A DNA stretch of 13,507 bases from an uncultured Caulobacteraceae bacterium (GCA_946480495.1 CAMLKO010000012.1:1-13507); one strand, 5' to 3'; positions 1-6,648 are shown, counted from the first letter of the stretch. Numbers and translations are program-made. The notes: generated from the letters alone by a model not told the origin.

Positions 1-133
1 CAAATGACGTCTTGCCCGTTTTCGCGTAGGCGACGAGCATGCCCAGCATGCCGTATGCCGGAATCAAACCGTCCACGAGAAATGGCACGCCGTGGGCCGC
101 GATCTGCTGGCCTTCGGCGGCCACAATCGTCAC
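1..133 (-). CDS. N-terminal fragment of an AAA/RecA-like P-loop ATPase, cut by the window edge
   Basis: This 44-codon open fragment begins at GTG (133..131), overlapping the tape measure stop as GTGA, and is still open at base 2. Its translation contains PFLVDGLIPAYG followed by LVAYAKTGKTSF. A 'valid/active-site strand, LxxGLIP, hydrophobic strand, GKT' order is typical of the N-terminus of AAA_25/RecA-like ATPases found in replication or mobile-element loci. The P-loop reads AYAKTGKT, with Ala where the first Gly of GxxxxGKT is usual. The frame also stays open upstream of the GTG, so the true start could lie inside the tape measure region. No Shine-Dalgarno sequence is evident. About 10 of 44 codons end in A or T by hand count (CCA, TTT, TTG, AAA, TCA occur), somewhat more than in the neighbouring genes. 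Such an ATPase is unexpected directly after a tape measure gene. Only the N-terminus is visible, so substrate and role cannot be assigned. Confidence 0.6.
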   Translation of the reverse strand, partial: MTIVAAEGQQIAAHGVPFLVDGLIPAYGMLGMLVAYAKTGKTSF

Positions 134-1857
134 CCCTGGTTGTCGTGCGCCAGCCGCCGCCGCTGCGCCGCCTGCGCGTCGGCCTGGGCGGCCAGCTGCT
201 CGTCGGCGCCCGACTGCGACAGCGCGCCAGACGCCACCCGCGCGTCCAGGTCCGTCTTCAGCGCATCGCGCTCCAGCTTCTGGACGTGCTCCAGGTTCTT
301 CAGCTCGATGGCGTAGCGTTCCTTGATGGTCCGCGCCATCGAGGCGGCGATGTCGGCGATCTCCGCGTAATACTTGTCGACCTCCTGGCGTTGCTTCAGG
401 TCGTCCTGGTCGAGCTTCAGCGCCGCCTCGCGGTTGGCGAGGTCGGCCTTCTCGACGGCCGTCTTGTCGTTCAGCAGCTTGGCCTGGTCGGCGGCGGCCT
501 GCGTGATCGACTTCAGCTGCACCTGATAGTCCAACTGGTCGTTCTTGTGCTGCCGCTCGTCCTCGATCTCGGCCAGCCGGAAGTCCAGCTGCTCGCTGAT
601 GCTGTCGGTCAGCGCCGCGCGGGCGGCCAGCTCGTCCTTTTCTGCCGCGTCGACGGCCGCCGCGCTGGCCCGCTTCTTCTCCAGAGCCTTGCGCGCCTCG
701 GCCGCGCTGTTGTCCTTGGGCGGCAGCGTCAGGTCCGCGCCGCCGCCCGTGCCCGGCGCGGGAATGGCAAAGAACGAGCGCATGCGGTCGCTGGTGACGC
801 GCCCAGCGCGCGGGTCGGCGCGGTCCTGTCCGGCATGCCTTACGTCGCCAATCGCCCGCGCGCCGTAGATCGCGGCGCCGAAGGGGTCGCTTATCACATG
901 GGCGGCTGCAGCGATGGCATTGAACAGGCCCGGCGCTTCCTGGCTGACCTGCCGAAGCTGCGTCAGCCATTCCGACAGGTGAGTCGTCGCGTTGGCGATG
1001 TCGACAGCGGTATCGGAGAAGGCCGCCGCGAGCTGCGTCTTGATGACGTGGCTGGCGTCCTCCATGCGATCCTTGGCGTCGCTCAGCTTTTGGATCGTGT
1101 CGTTGTCCAGCACGTAGCCGAGACGCTCGGCCGCGCCGCGCAGCTCATCGAACTTGTCGATGCCCTGGTTGATGGCCGGGATCATCCCGGTCAGCCCGAC
1201 CGCCGCCGCCGCCGCCGCGCGCTGGCTGGCGTCCGGCAGCTTGCCGATCCGCTCCATGACCGCCTGGATGGCCTCGTCGGTCGAGGAGAAGCTCTTCAAC
1301 TGTTCCTGCGTGAAGCCCAGCGCCTTGAACCACTTCAGGGCCTTGGGCATCCCCGCCTCGGCCCGGCCCAGCGCTTCCGTAAACGAGCCGATGGCCGCAT
1401 CCGCGTCCGACGTCTCGCCCCCGGCCGCGTGGATGGCGTAGCGGTATTCCTGCAGGGTCTTCGTGGTGACCTGCAGCTTGGTTGCGGTGTCGCCGATCTC
1501 GTCGCCGAACGTCATGGCGCTCAGCGCCTGCGAAACCGCAATACCGACCGTGCCCATAACGCCGGCGATGGCCAGGCCGATGGGGCCAAGGCTCTCCAGC
1601 GCCGAGCCGAAGAGCCCAACCCGCGCAACGCCGCTGTCGAGGATCTTGAACCGGGTGCTGTCGAACACCTTGTCCAGCGCCTTACCGGGGTCGGTCTTGC
1701 CGAAGAACCGCTCCAGATTCGTCCCGGCCTGCTGGGCGCGCCGCTCCATCGAGCGCGAGCCCTTGTCGACGATGCCGTTGGCCTTGTCGAACTGCTTTTG
1801 GAGACCCCGGATGTCGGCCGAGATCTGAAGAAGCAGCGCCTGGTTGTCCGTCGCCAT
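130..1857 (-). CDS. Phage tail tape measure protein (short, possibly C-terminally truncated)
   Basis: This 575-residue protein would set tail length and occupy the tail tube lumen before DNA ejection. The N-terminus is helical and polar. Residues about 76-118 are hydrophobic (GPIGLAIAGVMGTVGIAV), a usual tape measure feature. Residues about 135-320 are helical with an Ala run at 214-219. A Pro/Gly linker lies near 365-380, and residues about 385-570 form a long charged coiled-coil region. The ATG abuts the TAG of the gp10-like gene with no gap, and GGAG lies 9 nt upstream inside that gene. It is the largest gene in the tail module and sits in the canonical place after the tail chaperones. It stops at HDNQG within the helical segment, where lambda-type tape measures usually continue into a further conserved C-terminal part. 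The next sequence encodes a P-loop ATPase fragment. Truncation is inferred from family knowledge, not proven. Confidence 0.87.
   Translation of the reverse strand: MATDNQALLLQISADIRGLQKQFDKANGIVDKGSRSMERRAQQAGTNLERFFGKTDPGKALDKVFDSTRFKILDSGVARVGLFGSALESLGPIGLAIAGVMGTVGIAVSQALSAMTFGDEIGDTATKLQVTTKTLQEYRYAIHAAGGETSDADAAIGSFTEALGRAEAGMPKALKWFKALGFTQEQLKSFSSTDEAIQAVMERIGKLPDASQRAAAAAAVGLTGMIPAINQGIDKFDELRGAAERLGYVLDNDTIQKLSDAKDRMEDASHVIKTQLAAAFSDTAVDIANATTHLSEWLTQLRQVSQEAPGLFNAIAAAAHVISDPFGAAIYGARAIGDVRHAGQDRADPRAGRVTSDRMRSFFAIPAPGTGGGADLTLPPKDNSAAEARKALEKKRASAAAVDAAEKDELAARAALTDSISEQLDFRLAEIEDERQHKNDQLDYQVQLKSITQAAADQAKLLNDKTAVEKADLANREAALKLDQDDLKQRQEVDKYYAEIADIAASMARTIKERYAIELKNLEHVQKLERDALKTDLDARVASGALSQSGADEQLAAQADAQAAQRRRLAHDNQG
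1201..1218. repeat. CGC trinucleotide run inside the tape measure gene
   Basis: Six tandem CGC units encode part of the Ala run near residues 214-219 of the tape measure protein. It is a potential slippage site but is otherwise an ordinary low-complexity stretch in GC-rich DNA. Confidence 0.6.
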
Positions 1858-2286
1858 CTACTTGGTCTCCGTCGGAAATTCCGCCTTGATGGCCTTGCGC
1901 CCCGCCGCCGAAATCCGGCGCTTGATTTGCTTTTTTCTGGCGCGGTATGTCGGAAAGAAGAAAGGAACACGGGGCACATGCGAGCCGTCGCGGGCCTTGT
2001 GGCCATGCTCGACGTGCGGGCCTATGAAGTTGCCCTTCGGGTCCTTGGCGTCGGCCAGGATTCGGTAACTCAAGGGCCGGTCGGGGTTAGGATAGAAGTG
2101 AACGCTGTCGCGCAACTGGCCCGGATATTCGTCGAGGTCGTTGACCGGCGCGGCCCGCTGGATGGCCTCGGTCAGGTCCTCGACCTCGCCCGCCAGCTGC
2201 GTGCCGACGGCCTGCTTGACCATCTCCGGCAGCTTTCTCATCCGCGCTAGCGTGCGCTCCAGGTTGAGCATCTTGGCCGTCGCCAT
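1858..2286 (-). CDS. HK97-gp10-like minor tail / tail completion protein
   Basis: The 142-residue protein starts MATAKMLNLE. It ends with the pattern expected of the HK97-gp10-like family: HVEHGH, then VPRVPFFFPTYRA, then a basic helix (RARKKQIKRRI). In HK97-type phages this family acts at the head-tail or tail-end interface during joining. The ATG at 2286 overlaps the TGA of the preceding chaperone by one base (TGATG), which decides the start; longer open frame upstream belongs to the chaperone region in another frame. The TAG is followed immediately by the tape measure ATG. In many HK97-like genomes the gp10 gene lies between the head closure and tail terminator genes. Here it comes after the chaperones, which is a variation in order rather than evidence against the call. 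Confidence 0.82.
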   Translation of the reverse strand: MATAKMLNLERTLARMRKLPEMVKQAVGTQLAGEVEDLTEAIQRAAPVNDLDEYPGQLRDSVHFYPNPDRPLSYRILADAKDPKGNFIGPHVEHGHKARDGSHVPRVPFFFPTYRARKKQIKRRISAAGRKAIKAEFPTETK

Positions 2287-2489
2287 CAGTGCCACACCGG
2301 CGGTTCGTCGATCCAATCGGCCAAGGCCTCCGCCTCCTGGGCGCTGATCGCCCCGTCGTCGGGCGTGTTGGCCTTGATGTAGCCTCCGGCCGCCGCGTTG
2401 AACTGCCAAAGGCTCATTGCATCGACCTCTATGGGCGACCAACCGAGGGCGCCTCCAAGCGCGTAAATGCCGCCTTCCCCGAACCTCAA
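2286..2489 (-). CDS. Second tail assembly chaperone, PF09550/DUF2376-like
   Basis: This small protein of 67 residues (RFGEGGIYALGGALGW, then a Trp-rich middle SLWQF and a C-terminal helix EAEALADWIDEPP) fits the short tail assembly chaperones that follow GTA-gp10-like genes in alphaproteobacterial phages. Tail chaperones of this class coat the tape measure during tube assembly. The first usable start is TTG at 2489, overlapping the previous gene's stop as TTGA, and no Shine-Dalgarno sequence precedes it. Translation probably depends on reinitiation after the upstream gene. The same frame is open upstream of the TTG (LPELPDGQ), so a -1 frameshift product with the first chaperone is possible but not supported by an obvious slippery heptamer. 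Confidence 0.72.
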   Translation of the reverse strand: MRFGEGGIYALGGALGWSPIEVDAMSLWQFNAAAGGYIKANTPDDGAISAQEAEALADWIDEPPVWH

Positions 2490-2932
2490 TTGGCCGTCGG
2501 GGAGTTCGGGGAGCCCGCCGCCGCGGGATGCGACTCCCCCGCGGCTTCTTCCTCCTCGACGCCATAAACGACAGCGCCCGCAATTGCCGCTGCTGGGCCC
2601 AGGCTTTCCTGAAGGGGGCGCTCATCGACCCAATCGCGCACCAGCGCATGCGCCTCAGGCGCGGGCATCCCGGTCCCGAGAAGCCCCTGAAGGACCACCT
2701 CGCGCGTGTGCGACTTCTCAGCGAGATGGGCCAGGTCCAGTCGCGACAGGGTTACATAGTCGCCGCTAGCGTGGGCATGGATTGCCGCCATGCTGATCGC
2801 GCAGCGAGAGACAATACCTAACGGCCCGCAGCCGGTCTTTTCCTGTATCTTCCTGATCTCGCCGAGGCCGAGGCGGAAAACCCTCTCAGGTTCTCCGCCC
2901 CACTCGAACGTGCTTTCACCCGAACGGCTCAT
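2486..2932 (-). CDS. Tail assembly chaperone, GTA-gp10-like (Phage_TAC_11 type)
   Basis: The 148-residue product contains FRLGLGEIRKIQEKTGCGPL at about residues 19-38, matching the pattern of the GTA gp10 / 'gene transfer agent family' proteins now grouped with tail assembly chaperones. The helical core runs to about residue 118. It is followed by an acidic and then Ala/Pro/Ser-rich tail (VEEEEAAGE and onward) that looks disordered. The start is the ATG at 2932, which shares its last base with the stop of the tail tube gene (TGATG). A longer frame reaching back to 3130 lies within the tube gene and is not used. Its position between tube protein and tape measure is canonical for a chaperone. 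Confidence 0.82.
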   Translation of the reverse strand: MSRSGESTFEWGGEPERVFRLGLGEIRKIQEKTGCGPLGIVSRCAISMAAIHAHASGDYVTLSRLDLAHLAEKSHTREVVLQGLLGTGMPAPEAHALVRDWVDERPLQESLGPAAAIAGAVVYGVEEEEAAGESHPAAAGSPNSPTAN

Positions 2933-3387
2933 CAGGCGGCGTCGGTCCAGGTCCACTCGCCGTCGCTGACGATGTTGACCTGCAGCTGGGCCTTGTTGCC
3001 TTCCGAACCGAGCGCGACCGTGTGGCCCAGGCTCTGCAGGACGGCCGGACCTTCGTAATAACCGCCGCCGTTGGCGCCCGTGTCGTTGAACTCGACGCGG
3101 ACATTCTTCGACGCCGCCGAAAGCATCCATTCCCGCCAGGTCACGACCGAGGCCATGGCCATGACGCCGGAGCCGGTCACCGTGGCCGACAGGGCGGTGA
3201 CGCCGCGTTCGGTCCAGGCGGCGGCTTCAGGATCGTCGCAATCCGGCACCGTGGTGTCGGAAGTGGTGGCGTCGATGGTCAGCGCCTTCTGCGTGAACCC
3301 GCAGGGGGCGGCGAACACTTCCGGCGACGCGCCGTCGCCGAGATAGACTTTGAAATTGCCAAACGAGAGCGTTCTGGGCTTAGCCAT
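2932..3387 (-). CDS. Major tail tube protein (TP901-1/GTA gp9-like)
   Basis: The 151-residue, beta-rich protein would polymerise into the tail tube. It has the usual order for the phage tail tube / TP901-1 major tail family: an N-terminal strand FGNFKVYLGDG, a Cys and Gly turn (APCGFTQKALTIDATTSDT), a central SATVTGSG strand, and a C-terminal Gly-Asn-Asp rich part ending DGEWTWTDAA. The ATG at 3387 is preceded by CTGAAAAGGAATTGGCGCG, a good Shine-Dalgarno region (AAAAGGA). This is one of the few genes in the operon with its own untranslated leader, in keeping with a need for many copies. The gene is coupled to the chaperone downstream by TGATG. Confidence 0.88.
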   Translation of the reverse strand: MAKPRTLSFGNFKVYLGDGASPEVFAAPCGFTQKALTIDATTSDTTVPDCDDPEAAAWTERGVTALSATVTGSGVMAMASVVTWREWMLSAASKNVRVEFNDTGANGGGYYEGPAVLQSLGHTVALGSEGNKAQLQVNIVSDGEWTWTDAA

Positions 3388-3397
3388 CGCGCCAATT

Positions 3398-3406
3398 CCT
3401 TTTCAG
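3398..3406 (-). promoter_or_regulatory. Strong ribosome binding region of the tail tube gene
   Basis: On the minus strand this reads CTGAAAAGG, followed by A and nine bases to the ATG. It resembles the leaders of the capsid and protease genes and sets the start at 3387. Confidence 0.6.
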
Positions 3407-3416
3407 TTGTGAGGAA

Positions 3417-3430
3417 GCCGGCGCACCGGC
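3417..3430 (-). other. Small hairpin upstream of the tail tube gene
   Basis: GCCGG and CCGGC arms (5 bp) enclose a 4-base loop between the DUF3168 stop and the tube ribosome binding region. No T-run follows, so termination is unlikely. It could limit read-through translation or affect mRNA processing. Confidence 0.35.
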
Positions 3431-3434
3431 GGGG

Positions 3435-3881
3435 TCAGTCGATCGGGTCGATCGAAAGCGTGGCGCTGATCACCCCGTGCACGGTCTTGCCGTCCGACGG
3501 GTCGGTCAGAAAGTCAGTGGCGATGTTGTAGACGGCGACCACGCGGTAGCCGTCGAGCGAGAACCCGGGCGAGCCGTCATCGACGATGGCCTGCAGCGCC
3601 TGCACACAGGCGTCAGCCAGGGCCTCGGCCTCCACGAACCCGGGCGGGTCGGTCAGCGACCAGGCGTCGATCTGCAGGTCGGCCTCGCAGCTGTCCAGGC
3701 ACTCGACCGGTTCGAGCCGCACCTTGAGTCCGGCGATCGCCAGATACGGCGCGGGCACGTTGACCGCCGGCAGCTGGCCGAACACCCGCACCGGCTTGGC
3801 GCCGAACGCCGCCACGACCGCCGAATAGTTCCGCAGCCACGGCTCCAGCGCCGCGCGCAGCTCACGGGCCGGAATGCTCAC
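3435..3881 (-). CDS. Tail terminator / completion protein, DUF3168 family
   Basis: The 148-residue protein has the DUF3168 outline. An N-terminal helix (ELRAALEPWLRNYSAVVAAF) comes first, then FGQLPAVNVPAPYLAIAG with the conserved proline before a strand. A central strand follows (EADLQIDAWSLTD), then a helix of A/V residues (ALADACVQALQAIV). It ends with strands VHGVISATLSIDP. Members cap the tail tube and join it to the head. The start is GTG at 3881, overlapping the stop of the joining protein as GTGA, with GAGG four bases upstream. It lies directly before the tube gene, the expected place for a tail terminator. Confidence 0.85.
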   Translation of the reverse strand: MSIPARELRAALEPWLRNYSAVVAAFGAKPVRVFGQLPAVNVPAPYLAIAGLKVRLEPVECLDSCEADLQIDAWSLTDPPGFVEAEALADACVQALQAIVDDGSPGFSLDGYRVVAVYNIATDFLTDPSDGKTVHGVISATLSIDPID

Positions 3882-4219
3882 GTCGCCTCACCCTTGCGCT
3901 GCACGGCCAGGATCTCGCGCCAGGCGCGGTCCTCGGTGTCGATGACGGACTGGATGTCCCAGGCGATGGTCGGGTCGCGGGCGTCGACGGCGTCATAGGC
4001 GTTGTCGATGGCGCGGGTGACGGCGCTGGCCCGCACGGTGATGATGACCGGCTGGTTGCCCTGCAGCCGCTGCTGCTGCACCGCTTCCCCACCGCGCAGC
4101 GCCTGCACGCGGGCGTGGCAGGTGGCGATGTCGGCCAGCGCGCCCAGCCGCTCGCCGTTGGCGTCCAGCTCCCGCTGCCGGAACCTGACCCGCCGCGTCA
4201 ACTGCCCCGTGCGGGTCAC
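3878..4219 (-). CDS. Head-tail joining (head closure) protein, PF05521-like
   Basis: The 113-residue product begins MTRTGQLTRRVRFRQRE and continues with strands such as DIATCHARVQALRGGE and PVIITVRAS, then DPTIAWDIQSVID and WREILAVQRKGE. This is the pattern of the SPP1 gp16 / HK97 gp9-like joining family, which seals the portal-connector channel. The start is GTG at 4219, overlapping the previous stop as GTGA. The gene also overlaps the next start as GTGA. Only a weak purine-rich stretch lies upstream, so translational coupling probably matters. Confidence 0.85.
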   Translation of the reverse strand: MTRTGQLTRRVRFRQRELDANGERLGALADIATCHARVQALRGGEAVQQQRLQGNQPVIITVRASAVTRAIDNAYDAVDARDPTIAWDIQSVIDTEDRAWREILAVQRKGEAT

Positions 4220-4458
4220 GCGGTCCCGTCCCCGTCGGCGGGCCGTCCATCCTTGAAGCGAACGCCGTTCGCGTCATCGGGGCGACCTTCCGCCGAGCGG
4301 ACACGCTGAGGCGTCGCGATCCGCTCAGCGGCGCCGGTCGCCACGACCGCGGCGGCCACGTCCTTTTTCACGGAATAGGCGCGATCGGCCTTGAAGGCGA
4401 TCAGCGCGCTGCCGCCGAGCCGATGGTCGTAATCGCGGTTGAAACGAACCCAGGCCAT
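4216..4458 (-). CDS. Small uncharacterised phage protein
   Basis: I do not recognise a named family. The 80-residue protein starts MAWVRFNRDYDHRLGG, with a beta-prone N-terminal half (SALIAFKADRAYSVKK), a short Ala-rich helix (AAAVVATGAAERI) and a charged Gly/Asp/Arg tail that looks disordered. The ATG at 4458 is preferred over the ATG at 4467. It overlaps the methyltransferase stop as TGATG and has GAGGAG nine bases upstream, whereas at 4467 GGAG abuts the start codon. Small proteins beginning with a W-x-R-F type strand are common between connector and joining genes of alphaproteobacterial phages, so a structural head-neck role is plausible but not shown. Confidence 0.7.
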   Translation of the reverse strand: MAWVRFNRDYDHRLGGSALIAFKADRAYSVKKDVAAAVVATGAAERIATPQRVRSAEGRPDDANGVRFKDGRPADGDGTA

Positions 4459-5156
4459 CAGGCGCATCTCCTCAGCACGAAGGTCTCGATGTCGTCGCGG
4501 CCGAGCGCGGTTTCGGTGGCGACGATGTCGACCACCTCGAACCCCTGCGACGCGGCGAACCGCCGGAAGCCTGCGCGGGTGAAGTACCAGTAGTGCTCGT
4601 CCTTGCGGTAATGGCGGCTGGCCAGCACGTGCGCGGCGTCGCGGAAGATCGGGATGGCGACGAAGGCCCAGCGCGCGCAGGCCGCCAGCGCCGGACGCGG
4701 ATCGCGGATGTGCTCCAGCGCGTCCCAGAAGGTCACCACGTCGAAGGGCCCGTCCCGGTAGAGGTTCCGGAAAAGGCCGCGCGCTTCCAGCCAGGCCACG
4801 CCGGCGGGATTCACGTCAAAGCCGTTGCAGTCGTAAAACTCGCTGCGCATGGCCTCAACGAAGGCGCCGCTGCCGATGCCGACATCCAGGACGCTGGGAT
4901 CGCCGCCGACCGATTGCTTCACCAGCTTGACACGATGCGCCATCAGCGCGCGCCCGATGGGCGTTGCGGCCTGCGCGGCATAGCGCTCGAAATAGGCGGC
5001 GTCATAGGGCGGCGCGGCGGCGAACTCGCACTCAAAATAACCGACGCCGGCCTCGGGCAGCCAGACCAGCTGGCCGTCGAGCTCGTCGCGTAGCAACGGG
5101 TTGGCGCTGGCCACGCGCCGCAATCCCGTCACCGAGGCGCCCTCGGCCACGGTCAT
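4458..5156 (-). CDS. Class I SAM-dependent methyltransferase
   Basis: The 232-residue protein carries SAM motif I at about residues 89-99 (VLDVGIGSGAF). Motif II follows with an acidic residue (GFDVNPAGV, 112-120), and the post-motif at 138-152 reads FDVVTFWDALEHIRDP. This is the Methyltransf_23/UbiE-like layout typical of small-molecule or sugar O-methyltransferases. No DNA methylase target motif such as NPPY or DPPY is visible. Residues 41-43 and 110 give a few cysteines but no clear zinc site. The true start is the ATG at 5156, overlapping the glycosyltransferase stop (TGATG). The longer open frame to 6101 is antiphase noise within the glycosyltransferase and connector genes. Close coupling to a glycosyltransferase suggests methylation of a glycan or sugar nucleotide. 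The substrate is not shown. Confidence 0.85.
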   Translation of the reverse strand: MTVAEGASVTGLRRVASANPLLRDELDGQLVWLPEAGVGYFECEFAAAPPYDAAYFERYAAQAATPIGRALMAHRVKLVKQSVGGDPSVLDVGIGSGAFVEAMRSEFYDCNGFDVNPAGVAWLEARGLFRNLYRDGPFDVVTFWDALEHIRDPRPALAACARWAFVAIPIFRDAAHVLASRHYRKDEHYWYFTRAGFRRFAASQGFEVVDIVATETALGRDDIETFVLRRCA

Positions 5157-6043
5157 CACGGCGCTGCCGCCGCCGCCCTCATCCTCGCGGCGTAGCTCGC
5201 CCACTGCTGCGCCAGATCCGGAATGAGCTTGTTGCATCGGTGCCTCATGTTGTCGCAGCGGCAGTAGGCTTTCGGGCGCGCCCAGCCGACGCGGCCGAGG
5301 TCCATGCGCGGGTCGGTGATCTTCTCGGGCGCGTTGTGGCCGCCCTGGCCGCCGAGCACGATGAAGGCCGGGGTTCCAGCCGCGATCGCCGCCGGCACGA
5401 TCCAGCCGACCCCGCCGACGACAATGTCCGCCGCCTTCACCAGCGCCAGCAGCTGCAGCACGTCGAGCTCGCCGCCCACGAATGCCTGGTGGTGCGGCGG
5501 CAACTCGCCGTCGAGCCATTCGTGCCCGGCGGCGAGGTGCGCCACGACCACCACATGGTGCGAAGCCATCAGCTGGCGCGCCACCCACGTCAGGTACTCG
5601 GGCCGCGGATTGCGGGCCTCGTTGCGCCACTCCGAGCGCACTGTCGCCGGGCGGATCAGGGCGAAGGGACGGGACGAGCGCACCGGCGACGCGCACAGCG
5701 GCGGCAGGTCGAACCGGAACGCTTCCTCGCCCAGCGGCAGCAGCTTCTCCATGGCTCGCACGATCGTCCCGTCGCGCAGGGCGGTGTGGCCGTAGGAGAC
5801 CTTGACCGTCTCCGCGCCGGCCGGCGGCTTCGTCCAGATCCCGGCAGCCTGCCGCCGTTCGTTGATCGCCTGGGTGCGCAGGGTGGTATTGCTGCGCACA
5901 ACCTTGACCGGCATGTCCGCGTAGAGCTCGGGCCACGGCGTCGCCAGATAGACCTCGCGCCCCGCCGTCTGCGCCCTCACGAACGGCCGCTGGAAGATGT
6001 TGTCCCCCAGCCCCTTCATGCCGTCGATGAACAGCGGGGTCAG
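5156..6043 (-). CDS. GT9-like (GT-B fold) glycosyltransferase
   Basis: The protein begins TPLFIDGMKGLGDN, the first strand and G-x-G-D loop of heptosyltransferase-like GT9 enzymes, and continues VYLATPWPELYAD. The C-terminal donor-binding half has ADIVVGGVGWIVPAAIAAG, then TPAFIVLGGQGGHNAPEKI, then a Cys-rich end (CRCDNMRHRCNK). At 295 residues it is somewhat short for GT9. I place the start at CTG 6043, which overlaps the connector stop as CTGA, has AGGG about eight bases upstream and includes the first beta strand. The first ATG (6019) would remove that strand and has no ribosome binding site. The gene probably glycosylates a virion protein or a host surface molecule. It is an enzyme inside a structural operon and is coupled to a methyltransferase downstream. 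Confidence 0.82.
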   Translation of the reverse strand: MTPLFIDGMKGLGDNIFQRPFVRAQTAGREVYLATPWPELYADMPVKVVRSNTTLRTQAINERRQAAGIWTKPPAGAETVKVSYGHTALRDGTIVRAMEKLLPLGEEAFRFDLPPLCASPVRSSRPFALIRPATVRSEWRNEARNPRPEYLTWVARQLMASHHVVVVAHLAAGHEWLDGELPPHHQAFVGGELDVLQLLALVKAADIVVGGVGWIVPAAIAAGTPAFIVLGGQGGHNAPEKITDPRMDLGRVGWARPKAYCRCDNMRHRCNKLIPDLAQQWASYAARMRAAAAAP

Positions 6044-6648
6044 CGGTAGACCCTGATCTGCCCGACCAGCCGCTCGAAGGCGATGGCGACCCTGGTCTCA
6101 TTCGTCACGTCGCCGACGACGGCGGTCTCGCGGTTGGCGAACCAGTCCGCCACCAGCAGCAGGATCGCCTGCCGGGCCTGCCGGGGCAGGTCCAGCGCAT
6201 CGTCGCCCTCGCTCGCCGCCGGATCGTTGAACCCGGCTACAAAGCGGACGCGAACGGCGCTCGCCTGGCTGGCCAGCGCCGGGCTGCTGAACGCCGGCTG
6301 GAAGTAGAGGTCGCCCCCCTCGCTGGTCTCGACCAGGAACCAGTCGTCGCCGGCCACGGTCTGCTCGACCCCGTCGGCGTCGAGATAGGTGACGGACTCG
6401 ACCTCCCGCACCGGGCCGGTCTCCAGGCTGATCGCCCGTCCGCACGGCCAGGCGTCGACCCGCTGCTCAAAGGTGGTCGGCTGCAGGGTCAGCGACGCCG
6501 CACTGGCCACCGCCTGCGTCGCCCCCTCGATGTAGCTGTCGAGCAGTTCCAGCTGGGCGGTGTCGGCGCTGTCGTCGATCCGGCATTGCGCCATCGCGTC
6601 GGCGCGGCTCACCGGCAAGGTCGAGGCTTTGGTGACGACTCTCAGCAT
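6040..6648 (-). CDS. Head-tail connector protein, phiE125 gp8 / HK97 gp6-like
   Basis: The 202-residue protein forms part of the ring below the portal. The N-terminus has helices (SRADAMAQCRID, then LELLDSYIEGATQAVASAA), followed by LQPTTFEQRVDAWP. The Pro-containing strand pair ISLETGPVREVESVTYLDADG is characteristic of this family, and AVRVRFVAGF comes before the C-terminal helix PRQARQAILLLVADWFANRE. The ATG at 6648 overlaps the upstream gene by seven bases and has GGAGGAA eight bases upstream. The stop overlaps the probable CTG start of the glycosyltransferase. It is the only structural gene within the enzyme block, which shows that the enzyme genes are interleaved with the head module rather than appended to it. 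Confidence 0.87.
   Translation of the reverse strand: MLRVVTKASTLPVSRADAMAQCRIDDSADTAQLELLDSYIEGATQAVASAASLTLQPTTFEQRVDAWPCGRAISLETGPVREVESVTYLDADGVEQTVAGDDWFLVETSEGGDLYFQPAFSSPALASQASAVRVRFVAGFNDPAASEGDDALDLPRQARQAILLLVADWFANRETAVVGDVTNETRVAIAFERLVGQIRVYR

Noticed and set aside
4..2250. 748-residue plus-strand open frame, with other long plus-strand frames at 7450-8766, 10571-11947 and 11455-12957
   Set aside because: They lie antisense to well-supported phage genes, have Arg/Leu/Gly-rich low-complexity translations, no family motifs and no proper ribosome binding sites. They result from GC-biased third codon positions.
2287..2649. Longer start for the gp10-like protein (263-residue frame)
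   Set aside because: The extension is a shadow of both chaperone genes. The ATG at 2286 with TGATG fits the operon pattern.
2933..3130. Longer start for the first tail chaperone (214-residue frame)
   Set aside because: The additional region is the tail tube gene in another frame and has no chaperone-like sequence.
4458..5156. DNA methyltransferase for restriction evasion
   Set aside because: It has SAM-binding motifs only, without the catalytic NPPY/DPPY motif or target recognition region, and its neighbours point to a sugar or small-molecule substrate.
5157..6101. N-terminal extension of the methyltransferase frame to 547 residues
   Set aside because: It overlaps the glycosyltransferase and connector genes in another frame, with a low-complexity Arg/Gly/Ala translation. 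The methyltransferase begins cleanly at the TGATG junction.
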